Assembly (NCBI GenBank): GCA_035507095.1
Contig: DATJOM010000041.1
Coordinates: 62,001 to 126,000, forward strand
Direction: 5' to 3'
Source of the DNA: Aquilonibacter sp035507095
GTDB lineage: Bacteria > Vulcanimicrobiota > Vulcanimicrobiia > Vulcanimicrobiales > Vulcanimicrobiaceae
Length of the DNA: 64,000 bases
Made by a program: the position numbers and the translations under genes
Notes under the pieces: generated by a model
Told to the model about the DNA's origin: nothing
The model's input: the letters and a program-made list of their open reading frames with translations, nothing else
The model's database searches: none
In this document: one piece after another, positions 26,843 through 36,743 of the stretch
Position numbering within the stretch: the first letter of the stretch is position 1
Layout: the number at the start of each line of letters is the position of its first letter

Positions 26843-28012
26843 ATGCGCAAGGTCCTCGACGTCTTTCTGACCTTCCTTCGTCTGGGCTGTACGTCGTTCG
26901 GCGGCCCGGTTGCACATTTGGCCTATTTTCAACGCGAGTTCGTCGAGCGGCGACGCTGGCTCGACGATGCAGCCTTCGGCGAGTGCGTCGCGCTCACGCA
27001 ACTTTTGCCCGGTCCGGCCAGTTCGCAAACCGGGATGCTCGTCGGGTGGCTGCGGGCCGGTCCGGCCGGTGCGCTCGGCGCCTGGCTTGGCTTTACGCTG
27101 CCATCGGCGGTGCTGATGACGGCGTTTGCAATCGCGCTGCCGCACGCAAACGTCAATTCAAGCTGGCTGCACGGCCTTTTGCTTGTCGCGGTTGCGGTGG
27201 TCGCATCGGCAATCGTTGCATTACGCACTTCGCTCGCTCCCGACTTTGCGCGATCGCTACTCGCCGTCGCGGTCCTTGCGATAATCTTGCTTGCGCCACC
27301 GCACCCGATCGTGACCCCGCTCGCAATCGCCGGCGCAGCCGTGGCCGGTTTGTTCTTGCCCGGAATACGCGCGACGGCACAACCGCAACTCGACTTGCGC
27401 GTCTCGCGCAGCGGGGGCATCGTTGCGCTCGCGCTGTTTGCGCTCACGTTCGTCGCGCTCGCGCTATGGGCCGCGACGGGCTCGCATCTCGCGGTGCTCG
27501 CAAACACCCTCTTTCGCATCGGGAGCCTCGTGTTCGGTGGGGGACATGTCGTGCTGCCACTGCTGCAGACGCAAGCAGCAACTGCGGGCATCGTCGATAG
27601 TCGCACGATTCTCGCAGGCTATGCTGCGGCGCAGGCCGTACCGGGGCCGCTCTTTACTATCGCGTCCTACGTCGGTGCGAGCGCATGGAACGCTTCGCTT
27701 GGGATTCCCGGCGCGATCGCGGGGACGGTTGCGATTTTTGCGCCGTCGTTCTTCTTGTTAACAGCAGTGGCGCCGTTTTATCGCCGGCTCGCCGCGAACG
27801 AGCGCTTTCGCGCCGCGCTCGCCGGTGCAAACGCAGGGGTCGTCGGTCTGCTGGCAGCCGCCTTCGTCAACCCAATTTTTGTAACCAGCGTGCGGACGCC
27901 GCTGGATGGCGCGGCCGCACTCGTGGCATTCGGCGCCCTGCAGTACGCAAAGGTCCCCGCGTGGGCTATGGTGATACTTGGAGCACTCTTCGGCTACGTT
28001 GTGGGGCGATAA
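26843..28012 (+). CDS. chrA: Chromate transporter family protein (two-domain ChrA)
   Basis: A 389-residue membrane protein with two tandem CHR domains. The first has FLRLGCTSFGGPVAHLAYFQREFVERRRWLDDAAFGE and QLLPGPASSQTG. The second has FRIGSLVFGGGHVVLPLLQ and AAQAVPGPLFTIASYVG. Chromate efflux is the family name; the natural substrate may differ. The ATG at 26843 is preferred; a TTG at 26816 would add 9 residues. It overlaps the next gene by one base (TAATG). Confidence 0.9.
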   Translation: MRKVLDVFLTFLRLGCTSFGGPVAHLAYFQREFVERRRWLDDAAFGECVALTQLLPGPASSQTGMLVGWLRAGPAGALGAWLGFTLPSAVLMTAFAIALPHANVNSSWLHGLLLVAVAVVASAIVALRTSLAPDFARSLLAVAVLAIILLAPPHPIVTPLAIAGAAVAGLFLPGIRATAQPQLDLRVSRSGGIVALALFALTFVALALWAATGSHLAVLANTLFRIGSLVFGGGHVVLPLLQTQAATAGIVDSRTILAGYAAAQAVPGPLFTIASYVGASAWNASLGIPGAIAGTVAIFAPSFFLLTAVAPFYRRLAANERFRAALAGANAGVVGLLAAAFVNPIFVTSVRTPLDGAAALVAFGALQYAKVPAWAMVILGALFGYVVGR

Positions 28013-30231
28013 TGAATCGACGTTGGACCCTTCTTCTGTTGGCGCTGTGCGTTGCGCTCGGCGCAGCCGGCGCGGTCGCGACGCGCACGATCTGGCTGCC
28101 GACGGACTGGACGCTCACGCCGCCGAGCGGTGCAGTAACGACCACCGGCACGATGCCGCAGGGACTTGCGCTTTCGCCCGACCGCAGCGAGATCGCCGTC
28201 GTCGAAAGCGGTGTCAATCCGCCGGCGCTGCGTATTCTCGACACGCGCGATCTGCACGACGTCAAGGTGATTCCGCTCAAAGACGCCTTCGGCGACCCGG
28301 TTTGGAAAGACAACACGCACGTACTGGTGCCCGGTGCAACAACCGACGCGGTGCTCACCGTCGACGTGACGAGCGCCAAGGTCGAGACGCACTATGCCGG
28401 ATCGTACATCAGCGCCGTCGCACTCGCGCACGGCGAAACGACGTACGCGGTCTCCGATCTCGAGGACCTGTTTATCCGCGTCGACAACGACTTCACCGCG
28501 CGCACGGGATCGCATCCGGCAGCGATTGCGGTCATAGCCGGATCTTTCTACGTCGCGAACCGCGGCGAAGCCACGCTTACGCACGTTCTGTCCGATGGGA
28601 CGACCAAAACGGTTGCCGTCGACCTGCATCCTGCTGCCCTTGCGCTCTCGCCCGACGGTTCGAAACTCTATGTTGCCTGCAGCGATGCGGACGCTATCGA
28701 CGTCGTCGATACCAGGACCGACACGATTGTCGCCCGCATCGATGTCGGTCTGGCGCAGGGTCGCGGCGCGTCGCCGAACGGGCTCGCGGTAGCAGCCGAC
28801 GGTACGCTCTACGCGTCACTCGGCGCCGAAAACGCGGTAGCGAAAATTCGCAATGATCGCGTGATAGCGCGCGCGCCGGCGGGCTGGTATCCAACCGGCG
28901 TCGCGGTGGACGACCATAATGTCTATGTATCGAACGGTCGCGGCGAGGGGTCGCGTGCGAACCCCGATTTCCGTCCCGAACGTCGCCACGATCCCGAATA
29001 TGTCGCGGCAGCGATGACCGGATCGGTCCGCGCGATTGCGTTGAGCAGCCTCGATGCAACGAGTACGGCCGAGGTGGTCGCCAACATGCCGGTGCCGGTC
29101 GCGACGCCGGCACAGACCGTGCTGCGCGCGGGCGGCCCGATCGCGCACGTGATTTACATCATCAAAGAAAATCGAACCTACGACCAGGTGCTCGGCGATC
29201 TGCCGATCGGCGACGGCGATCCAAAACTCGCGTGGTTCGGCAAGAAGGTCACACCCAACGATCACGCGATCGCGATGCGTTTCGGCGTGTTCGATCGCAC
29301 GTTCACCGATGCACAGGTCAGCGCCAACGGCCACAACTGGTCGACCGCGGCTTTTGCCAACGATTATCTTGAACGGTTCTGGCCACCCAACTACGGCGGG
29401 CGCCGCAAGCAGTATGACTTCGAGGATGGCGCTACCGCGAGTGCGCCCGGCACGGGCTATATCTGGGACGATGCCGACAAGCACGGCGTCTCGCTGCGCG
29501 ACTACGGCGAGTTCGTCACCGATCCCGCGAATCCGGGTGGGCCCTACACCACGCACATGGCGGGACTGATCGGCAAGATCGATCCACGCTCCCCCGGCTT
29601 CGACTTGCATATCAGCGATGAAGTGCGCATCGACGAATGGCAGCGCGAGTTCGCGGAGTTCGAAAAGCATGGGGACTTGCCGTCGCTCGTGATTCTGCGC
29701 CTTCCCAACGACCACACGTTCGGCACGTATCCCGGCGCGCTCACGCCGCAAGCCTACGTGGCGCAGAACGATCATGCGCTCGGGCGCGTGGTCGACGTCG
29801 TCTCGCATTCGCGCTACTGGGGCAGCACGGCAATCTTTGCAATCGAAGATGACTCGCAAAACGGCCCAGACCACGTCGACGATCAGCGCACGACGTTCTA
29901 TCTCGCTTCACCCTACGCCGCGCCCGGGGTGCATCACGCCCAGTACACCACCTCGAGCGTCGTGCGCACGATCGAGTTGCTACTCGGCCTGCCGCCGATG
30001 ACGATCTACGACGCGCTCGCACCGCCGATGTACGACGCGTTCGCGTTGCAGCCCGACATGCGCCCGTACGACGTCATTGCCCCGCAGATCGACGACACCG
30101 CAAAAAATTCGCCGCATGCGTACGGCGCGGCGCTGAGCAAACGCATGGACTTCCATGACGCCGATGCTGCCGATCCGCGCGTGCTCAACGCTATCCTCGC
30201 CCACGTTGCGGGCAATAACGCGAAGCCGTGA
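28012..30231 (+). CDS. Beta-propeller protein fused to a phosphoesterase domain
   Basis: A 739-residue exported protein. After a signal/anchor (LLLLALCVALGAAGAVA) come ~350 residues of YncE/YVTN-type propeller repeats, for example LSPDRSEIAVVES and LSPDGSKLYVACSDADAIDVVDTRTDTIVARI. Then comes a phosphoesterase/phospholipase C domain (PF04185-like), marked by IIKENRTYDQVLGD, SANGHNW, PNDHTFGT and FAIEDDSQNGPDHVDDQRT. It would cleave a phosphate ester outside the cytoplasm; the substrate is unknown. It is coupled to chrA upstream and the FTR1-like gene downstream (GTGA). Confidence 0.85.
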   Translation: MNRRWTLLLLALCVALGAAGAVATRTIWLPTDWTLTPPSGAVTTTGTMPQGLALSPDRSEIAVVESGVNPPALRILDTRDLHDVKVIPLKDAFGDPVWKDNTHVLVPGATTDAVLTVDVTSAKVETHYAGSYISAVALAHGETTYAVSDLEDLFIRVDNDFTARTGSHPAAIAVIAGSFYVANRGEATLTHVLSDGTTKTVAVDLHPAALALSPDGSKLYVACSDADAIDVVDTRTDTIVARIDVGLAQGRGASPNGLAVAADGTLYASLGAENAVAKIRNDRVIARAPAGWYPTGVAVDDHNVYVSNGRGEGSRANPDFRPERRHDPEYVAAAMTGSVRAIALSSLDATSTAEVVANMPVPVATPAQTVLRAGGPIAHVIYIIKENRTYDQVLGDLPIGDGDPKLAWFGKKVTPNDHAIAMRFGVFDRTFTDAQVSANGHNWSTAAFANDYLERFWPPNYGGRRKQYDFEDGATASAPGTGYIWDDADKHGVSLRDYGEFVTDPANPGGPYTTHMAGLIGKIDPRSPGFDLHISDEVRIDEWQREFAEFEKHGDLPSLVILRLPNDHTFGTYPGALTPQAYVAQNDHALGRVVDVVSHSRYWGSTAIFAIEDDSQNGPDHVDDQRTTFYLASPYAAPGVHHAQYTTSSVVRTIELLLGLPPMTIYDALAPPMYDAFALQPDMRPYDVIAPQIDDTAKNSPHAYGAALSKRMDFHDADAADPRVLNAILAHVAGNNAKP

Positions 30232-30953
30232 ACCCGCTTACCCTCGCCGGCACGACCTTTACAGCCTCGGCTGTCGAGTGCGTTGAGGCGGCAACGATCG
30301 TTTTCGCGGTCGGCGTAGCGAATGGCTGGCGCGCGGCGCTCGGCGGCACGATTGCTGCCATGCTCGTGCTGATCGCACTCGTAGCGATCGGTTCGCCGCT
30401 CCTAGCCGGCGCTGCATCGGTTCGCGCCATCGAGACGATTGCAGGCATCTTTATGCTCCTCTTCGGCGCACGCTGGATGCGCAAAGTCGTCTTACGCTAT
30501 GCCGGCCGCATACCGCTGCACGACGAGAACGCGATCTACGAGCGCGAAGTCGCGCGCTTGCGCAGCGAATCCGTGCAAGGTTTTGCCGTTGCATTTCAAG
30601 GCGTGTTCGTCGAGGGGCTCGAGGTGGCAATCATCGTTGTGACGTTCTCCGCAACCTCGCGATCGCTGGCTGCGTGGTCGTGGGGCGGTGCGCTCGCGGC
30701 ATTCATCGTCGTCACACTTGCGGCCGTTGCCTTACGCGCGCCCATCTCGCGCGTGCCCGAGAACTTGCTTAAGGCAATCGTGAGCGTCATGCTGGTCTCA
30801 CTCGGAACCTTTTGGACCGGCGAAGGTCTGGGCGTGCAGTGGCCGTGGGGCGACGGCACACTGCCTGCCGTGATCGTGTTGGTAACGCTGATCGGCGTCG
30901 CGCTCGTGTTCTCTCTGCGCAAATCCGCGCCGGCGAAAACGACGCCGCGCTAG
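30228..30953 (+). CDS. COG4280-type membrane protein with FTR1-like glutamate motifs
   Basis: A 241-residue, six-to-seven-helix membrane protein. Two paired-glutamate helices are seen, SAVECVEAATIVFAVGVANG and FVEGLEVAIIVVTF, reminiscent of the ExxE iron-binding helices of FTR1 permeases. A metal-transport role is possible but unproven. The GTG start overlaps the phosphoesterase stop. The end lies 51 nt before the first formate dehydrogenase. Confidence 0.7.
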   Translation: MNPLTLAGTTFTASAVECVEAATIVFAVGVANGWRAALGGTIAAMLVLIALVAIGSPLLAGAASVRAIETIAGIFMLLFGARWMRKVVLRYAGRIPLHDENAIYEREVARLRSESVQGFAVAFQGVFVEGLEVAIIVVTFSATSRSLAAWSWGGALAAFIVVTLAAVALRAPISRVPENLLKAIVSVMLVSLGTFWTGEGLGVQWPWGDGTLPAVIVLVTLIGVALVFSLRKSAPAKTTPR

Positions 30954-31004
30954 CGGGTATTCAACCGCAACAACCGAAAAACTCAACCGCGGAGGTGCGG
31001 CGCC

Positions 31005-34000
31005 ATGGGCTCAACCATCTCTCGGCAGGACTTCCTCAAGGTGGCCGGTATCGGGGTCGGCGCGGTCGGCCTTTCGGAGCTTGGGTTTGATCTCGCAGCG
31101 GCGACAACGATCACCCAGCAGCTCCACATTGCGGGCGCCACCGTCAGCCACTCGGTCTGTCCCTACTGCGCGGTCGGCTGCTCGATGATTGCCTACACGC
31201 GCACGGCGAGCGACGGCACCGTGAACCTGCTGCAGATCGAGGGCGATCCCGACAGCCCGATCAACGAAGGCCGCCTGTGTCCAAAAGGCGCGACCGCAAT
31301 GCAGCTGGCGGTGTCGAAACGGCGCGTCGAAAAACCGATGTATCGCGCCGCGGGCGCGACGGCGTGGCAAGAGCTTTCATGGGATGACGCGCTCAATCGC
31401 ATTGCGGGGCACATCAAGTCCTCACGCGATCGAACCTTCGTGACCACCGATCCCAAGGGGAACCACGTGAACCGCACCGAGGGCATCGCGTTTGCCGGCG
31501 GCGCGACGTTTTCCAACGAGGAAGGCTATCTCGCCGCCAAGGTGATGCGCTCCCTCGGACTGGTCTATCTCGAACAACAAGCCAGGGTTTGACACGGTCC
31601 GACGGTCGTCAGTTTGGCGGCCACCTTCGGACGCGGAGCGATGACCAACCATTGGCGTGACATCAAAAACGCCGACGTCATCCTTATAACAGGAGCCAAT
31701 CCCGCCGAAGCCCATCCGGTCGGCTTCCAATGGTTCATGGCGGCCAAGCTCGATCCGACCAAGGGCCCCGGCAAGGGCGGCGGCGCGAAGATCATCCATA
31801 TCGATCCGCGCTTCTCGCGTACGTCGGCCGTGAGCGACCTCTACATACGCACCCGCACCGGCACCGATGCCGCGCTCTATGGCGGCTTGATGAAGTACGT
31901 CATCGACAACAACCTCTACCACGGCGAGTATGTGACGAACTACACCAACGCGTCCTTCATCGTCAAAGATAGCTACGGATTTCACGATGGGCTGTTCAGC
32001 GGGTACGATCCCGCGCATCGTTCGTACGATGCCAAAACCTGGGCGTATGAGACCGACGCCGACGGCTTTGCGCACCGCGACATGACGCTGCAGAATCCGC
32101 GCTGTGTCTTTCAACTGCTAAAACAGCATTATTCGCGGTATACACCGCAAGTCGTATCGGCGATCACCGGCATTCCACAAGAAGATTTCCTGAAGGTCGC
32201 CGAGATCGTCGGGCAGATGGGCCGGCCCGATAAGGTCATGACCATCGTCTACGCCGTCGGTCTCACGCAACACACGACCGGAACGCAGTTGATTCGCTCG
32301 GGCGCGATGCTGCAGTTGCTGCTCGGCAACATGGGACGTCCCGGCGGCGGCATGAATGCCGAGCGCGGTCACGCGAACATCCAAGGCAACACCGATAACG
32401 CCATATCGTGGGACATTCTCCCGGGCTACATCTCCGTTCCGATGGCCGGCGACGAAACGATCGACGGCTACGTCAAAACGCACGCGCCCAAGAAACTGGA
32501 TCCGCGTTCTTGGAATTACCTCGGCACGAATTACAAGAAGTTCACGGTCAGTCTGCTCAAAGCGTGGTACGGCGACAAAGCGACCGCGAAGAACGACTTT
32601 GCTTTCGCGTATTTGCCGAAGGCGGGCGGCAACTCGTCGTGGCTAACGATCTACAACGAAGCGTTGCTCGGCAAGATGGAAGGCGTGATGCTCTCCGGCA
32701 TGTCGGCGGCGAGCATCGGTCCCGACAGCAATCAAGTGATTCAAGCGCTCTCGAACCTCAAGTGGCTCGTCGTCATGGATCCGTTCCCGACGACGAGTTC
32801 GGAGTTTTGGCACGCTCCCGGTATTGACTCCACCAAGGTGGATACGGAAGTCTTTCTGTTGCCGATGACGCACTGGATCGAAAAGGACGGCTCGTTTACC
32901 AACAGCGGGCGCTGGATGCAGTGGAAAGATGCGGTCATGCCGCCGCAGGGCCAGTCGATGCACGATCACTGGCTGCTCGCCGCGTTGCACGATCGCGTGA
33001 GGAAACTGTATCAAACGCAAGGCGGCGCCTATCCAGGCCCGGTCGTCGATCTCGCAATGGCCTACAAGGATCCGACGAAACCAACGCTCGACGAGCTGGC
33101 GCAAGAAGTCAACGGCAAAGATGTCGAGAGCGGCAAGCGTCTTGCCACATTTGCAGCCCTCAAGGACGACGGCAGCACGAGTTCGGGCAACTGGATCTAC
33201 GCCGGCAGTTACGGGCCGAAGGGCAACTTCACGCGGCGGCGCGACGGCGTCCAAAATCCGGCGAAAAACGATCCGACCGGTATGGGCTTCTATCCGAACT
33301 GGGCGTGGAGCTGGCCGGTCAACCGTCGCGTGCTCTACAATCGCGCGTCCGCCGATCTGCAAGGCCATGCCTGGGATCCCAAGCGTCCCGGCATCGTATG
33401 GAACGGCAAGATGTGGGTCGGCGACGTTCCGGACTATCCGCCTACGATGAGCCCGGACGATCCCAAGGCGTGGCTGCCGTTCATTATGACGGGCGAAGGC
33501 GTCGGCCGCATCTATTCCAACTCGTTGGTCGACGGGCCGTTTGCGGAACACTATGAACCGATGGAGTCGCCGGTCAAGAATATTCTGCACGAGTCGGTTT
33601 CAAACTCACCCGTCGTGTTTCTCTATGACAAGGTGGCGGGACGGCCCAACCGATTCGGCACGGCCGACGAATTTCCGATCGTCGCGACGACGTATCGTCT
33701 CACCGAACACGAGCACTATGTGACGCAGTGGGTGCCGCATCTCGTACAACTTCAGCCCGAAGCCTTCGTCGAATTGCCCCCGGGACTCGCGGCGGAACGC
33801 GGCATTGCAAACGGCGACTATGTGATCGTGCGTTCAAAACGCGGCATGATGAAAGTGCGCGCGCTGGTCACCAAACGTCTCGGTCAGCTCGACCTCGGCG
33901 GCACGAAAGTCTGGCAGATGGGGATTCCAATCCATTGGGGGTACGTGGGGCTCTCCGCCGAGATGTACGGAAGTCAATCCGATCATTGGCTCGCGAACGC

Positions 34001-34079
34001 CCTCACGCCCTTCGTGGGGGACGCGAACGCGCGAACGCCGGAGACCAAAGCGTTCTTGGTCCAGGTCGAAAAAGCATGA
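31005..34079 (+). CDS. fdhA: Selenocysteine-containing formate dehydrogenase, catalytic subunit 1
   Basis: 1024 residues when the in-frame TGA at 31590-31592 is read as selenocysteine (residue 196, the same position as Sec196 of E. coli FdnG). Without readthrough the protein would stop in LEQQARV; after the TGA the frame continues HGPTVVSLAATFGRGAMTNHW, the family sequence. The [4Fe-4S] ligands are Cys52, Cys55, Cys59 and Cys92, and bis-MGD-binding regions follow. The N-terminus resembles a Tat signal but reads SRQDFLK, so the second arginine is glutamine. GGAGG lies 9 nt before the ATG. It is coupled to fdhE by ATGA. Confidence 0.95.
31590..31592 (+). other. Selenocysteine codon (TGA), Sec196
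   Basis: In-frame TGA between QARV and HGPTVVSLAA, exactly where respiratory formate dehydrogenases carry selenocysteine (or cysteine). The frame stays open on both sides for a full family-length protein. Confidence 0.95.
31604..31622 (+). promoter_or_regulatory. Bacterial SECIS-like hairpin, formate dehydrogenase 1
   Basis: GGTCGTC (31604-31610) pairs with GGCGGCC (31616-31622) in seven base pairs including G-U pairs; the loop is AGTTT with G as its second base. It begins 11 nt after the TGA, the same spacing as in the E. coli fdhF element as I remember it. It would recruit SelB. Confidence 0.75.
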
Positions 34080-34960
34080 CCGTCGCCGTGCAGGCTGCAT
34101 CTCCCTACGCGCAGCGCAAGCGGCGCGCGGAAGAGCTGGCGCAGCGTTGGCCCTTTGCGACGGAAGTGCTGCGCTTCTACCTTGCACTACTTGACGGGCA
34201 GCGATCGGCATTCACGCAAGCGCAAGCGGCCGCGCTCGATCCACGCGACGCGGCGGCGTTCGCCGCAGAGCACGTTCTTCCAGGCGTGGTCGAAGCAAGC
34301 GTGACGCACGGGCCTCCCGCGCTGCAGCAAGGCGTGCTCGAGCGCTTCGATGCGATCGACATCGAGCGAACGATCGGCGCGTGGCTGTACGGCGAACCGC
34401 TGGACGGCTTCGATCGTTTTCTCGCGCGCGCCGCAACCGCGCCCGTGCTCGAAGCGCTCGGCGAACGCGCAGGCGAGGCCTGCGCAGGAGCACGCGGCGA
34501 GCGTACCTGTCCGGTCTGCGGCGGCCTTCCACAGCTTGCATACATCGCGGTGACGAACGAAGACCTGGTAACGCCGCACCGCTATTTAGCGTGTTCGCGC
34601 TGCGCGTCGAGCTGGGCGTTTACACGCATGACGTGCGCGGCGTGCGGCGAGTTCGAAAGTGCGAACCTGCTGCACTTCAGCGAGCTTGGTTCACTCGAAG
34701 CAGAAGCCTCGGGCCGCACGGTCCGCGGCGCCGATCCCGACGCCGCTCCAAATCACGACGTCATTGCCGCCGAGAAGCCGCGCCTGCCGCACGTCAGCAT
34801 CGACGGATGCCGGACCTGTTCGCACTATCTGTTGAGCGTCGACGCCAGCCGCGATCCGTCTGCCGTGCCGGTGGTCGACGAGCTCGCGGCACTGCCACTC
34901 TATGTCTACGCCGGCGAGCGTGGGCTTGCGAAAATCGTTGCCAACCAGCTGGGATTTTGA
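34076..34960 (+). CDS. fdhE: Formate dehydrogenase accessory protein FdhE
   Basis: A 294-residue cytoplasmic assembly factor. The C-terminal half has the rubredoxin-like zinc/iron cysteine pairs of FdhE: CPVCGG, CSRCASSW, CAACGE and DGCRTCSHYLL, followed by DELAALPLYVYAGERG. FdhE helps mature respiratory, usually exported, formate dehydrogenases. The ATG at 34076 overlaps the catalytic-subunit stop (ATGA). The ferredoxin subunit starts 12 nt after its stop. Confidence 0.92.
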   Translation: MTVAVQAASPYAQRKRRAEELAQRWPFATEVLRFYLALLDGQRSAFTQAQAAALDPRDAAAFAAEHVLPGVVEASVTHGPPALQQGVLERFDAIDIERTIGAWLYGEPLDGFDRFLARAATAPVLEALGERAGEACAGARGERTCPVCGGLPQLAYIAVTNEDLVTPHRYLACSRCASSWAFTRMTCAACGEFESANLLHFSELGSLEAEASGRTVRGADPDAAPNHDVIAAEKPRLPHVSIDGCRTCSHYLLSVDASRDPSAVPVVDELAALPLYVYAGERGLAKIVANQLGF

Positions 34961-34972
34961 GGTGACGTAGCC

Positions 34973-35758
34973 ATGCCGGATCAAGTTGGATTTTTTACCG
35001 ACACGAGCGTATGCATCGGGTGCAAAGCCTGCGAAGTAGCGTGCAAGGAGTGGAACGGACTGGCCGGCGACACGCCGCAATTTCGTGATTCCTACGACAA
35101 TACAGGCCAACTCGATGCGGAAAATTGGCGCCACGTAAAATTCATCGATCTCGTTCCCGAAGCGCCGTCGGTGGTAGGCAACGGCACGGCATGGTTGCTG
35201 ATGTCGGATATCTGCAAGCATTGCGAGCACGCGAGCTGCATGGAGGTCTGCCCGACCAACGCGATCGTCAAGACGGAATACGATACGGTGTTTATCCAGC
35301 CCGACGTCTGCAACGGCTGCCGCAATTGCATCTCCGCCTGCCCGTACAGTGCGATCGGTTTCAGCAAAGACACCGGTGTCGTGCACAAGTGCACGTTCTG
35401 CTACGATCGGCTGCAGAACAATCTGATGCCGGCGTGCGCGAAGGCCTGTCCGACGCAATCGATCCAGTTCGGCAACTTGGACGATCTGCGCCAAAAGGCC
35501 GATGCCCGCGTTGCAGCGCTCCACGATCAAGGCTACGATCAAGCGCAGCTTTACGGACGTGACGACACCGTGTATGGCGGCTTGCACGCCTTCTTCTTGC
35601 TTATGGCCAAGCCGGAAGTCTATGGACTGCCAAATGCCGCGAACGCAACACTTCCCAGCCGCAACAATCTCGGCGGATATCTCGGCGCGGCGGTCGCTGC
35701 GGTCATCGGAATATTTGCCGGGATCGTCGCGCTACGCGGCGGCGGAGGCGATGCGTAA
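34973..35758 (+). CDS. Formate dehydrogenase Fe-S subunit 1 (four [4Fe-4S])
   Basis: A 261-residue electron-transfer subunit with four ferredoxin-type cysteine clusters: CIGCKACEVACKEWN, CKHCEHASCMEVCP, CNGCRNCISACP, and CTFCYDRL...CAKACP. A single C-terminal membrane helix (LGAAVAAVIGIFAGIVAL) anchors it, as in FdnH. It carries electrons from the Sec/Mo site to the NrfD-type membrane subunit, whose ATG shares the last base of its stop codon. Confidence 0.94.
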   Translation: MPDQVGFFTDTSVCIGCKACEVACKEWNGLAGDTPQFRDSYDNTGQLDAENWRHVKFIDLVPEAPSVVGNGTAWLLMSDICKHCEHASCMEVCPTNAIVKTEYDTVFIQPDVCNGCRNCISACPYSAIGFSKDTGVVHKCTFCYDRLQNNLMPACAKACPTQSIQFGNLDDLRQKADARVAALHDQGYDQAQLYGRDDTVYGGLHAFFLLMAKPEVYGLPNAANATLPSRNNLGGYLGAAVAAVIGIFAGIVALRGGGGDA

Positions 35759-36606
35759 TGGCCGAGCACTTTGCCGCACCACCCGGATGGACGTGGTATA
35801 TCGCGCTCTACTTTTTCCTCGCCGGCCTCGCCGGCGGCTCGTACGTCCTCGCGACGATCATGCGCCTGCGCGGTTCGTCGCAGGACGCCCCGATCGTCCG
35901 CATCGGGTACCTGCTTCCGCTGCCGCTCGTCGTCGTCTGCGCGCTCTTCCTCACGCTCGACCTCGGCACGCCGCTTCGGTTTTGGCACATGCTGATCAAC
36001 ACGACGCCGGGCGATGTGGGCTTGAACTTTCACTACTGGTCGCCAATGTCGGTTGGCGTCTGGGCACTTTCAATCTTTGGCGCATTCACCTTGCTATCGT
36101 TTCTCGAAGCGCGTGGAAACCTGCGGCGTTTGCCGGTCGCGATTCCGATCGTAGGCTCGCTCTTTGCCCTCTATCTCGCATCGTACACGGGCGTATTACT
36201 GAGCGTCTCAAATCAGCCGGTATGGAGCGACACTTGGGCGCTCGGCGGACTCTTTCTCGCCTCCGGCCTGAGTGGTTCAGCCGCGCTGCTCGTGTGGCTC
36301 GGGCGCTATGTGAACGGTGCGCCGCAGACGGAAGCCCGGCTGAGCAAAGCAGACGGGTATTTCGCGTTGCTCGAACTCGCATTCATCGTTGCGTTTTTTA
36401 TTACGATTGCCATTGCCGGCACGATCGGCAAGACGGTATCGCCATTCTGGGCGATCTTATGGATTCTCGTACTGCTCAGCCTGTTGCCGGGGATCCGAGC
36501 GCTCGTTGCACGGCGTGAAGCGCCCGAATCGGTCGCCGCTTCGGTAGCGGTGATCGCCGGCGTTTTGCTGATGCGCCTAGTCATCGTCTTTAGCGCCCAG
36601 AGCTAG
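35758..36606 (+). CDS. NrfD/PsrC-type membrane subunit 1
   Basis: A 282-residue integral membrane protein with about 8 helices: YIALYFFLAGLAGGSYVLATIM (first helix with the conserved GG), PLRFWHMLINTTPGDVGLNFHYWSPMSVGVWAL, and further polytopic segments. NrfD proteins transfer electrons between Fe-S subunits and the quinone pool without haem. It replaces the cytochrome b subunit (FdnI) of the E. coli enzyme. It completes the first formate dehydrogenase operon. Confidence 0.9.
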   Translation: MAEHFAAPPGWTWYIALYFFLAGLAGGSYVLATIMRLRGSSQDAPIVRIGYLLPLPLVVVCALFLTLDLGTPLRFWHMLINTTPGDVGLNFHYWSPMSVGVWALSIFGAFTLLSFLEARGNLRRLPVAIPIVGSLFALYLASYTGVLLSVSNQPVWSDTWALGGLFLASGLSGSAALLVWLGRYVNGAPQTEARLSKADGYFALLELAFIVAFFITIAIAGTIGKTVSPFWAILWILVLLSLLPGIRALVARREAPESVAASVAVIAGVLLMRLVIVFSAQS

Positions 36607-36743
36607 CCCCAAACCGCAGCAGAGAACCAACCTCCGCATTGGCGCACCAAGCGTCAAGGTCTTACTGTGCGTAGGTTAAAGTACCTAGAGAGCACTCGTT
36701 ACACGTATTGTCATAACGCTTTTTTGTAATGGGGGAAACGCGC

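Noticed and set aside
31614..34079. Separate formate dehydrogenase gene starting at the TTG after the TGA
   Set aside because: The frame is continuous with 31005-31592 and the TGA lies at the family's Sec position with a hairpin behind it; it is one selenoprotein.
36661..36730. Promoter or terminator before the OFA carrier (TAGGT/ACCTA hairpin, TTGTCA, T-run)
   Set aside because: Elements are present but spacing fits neither a good -35/-10 pair nor a hairpin followed by the T-run.
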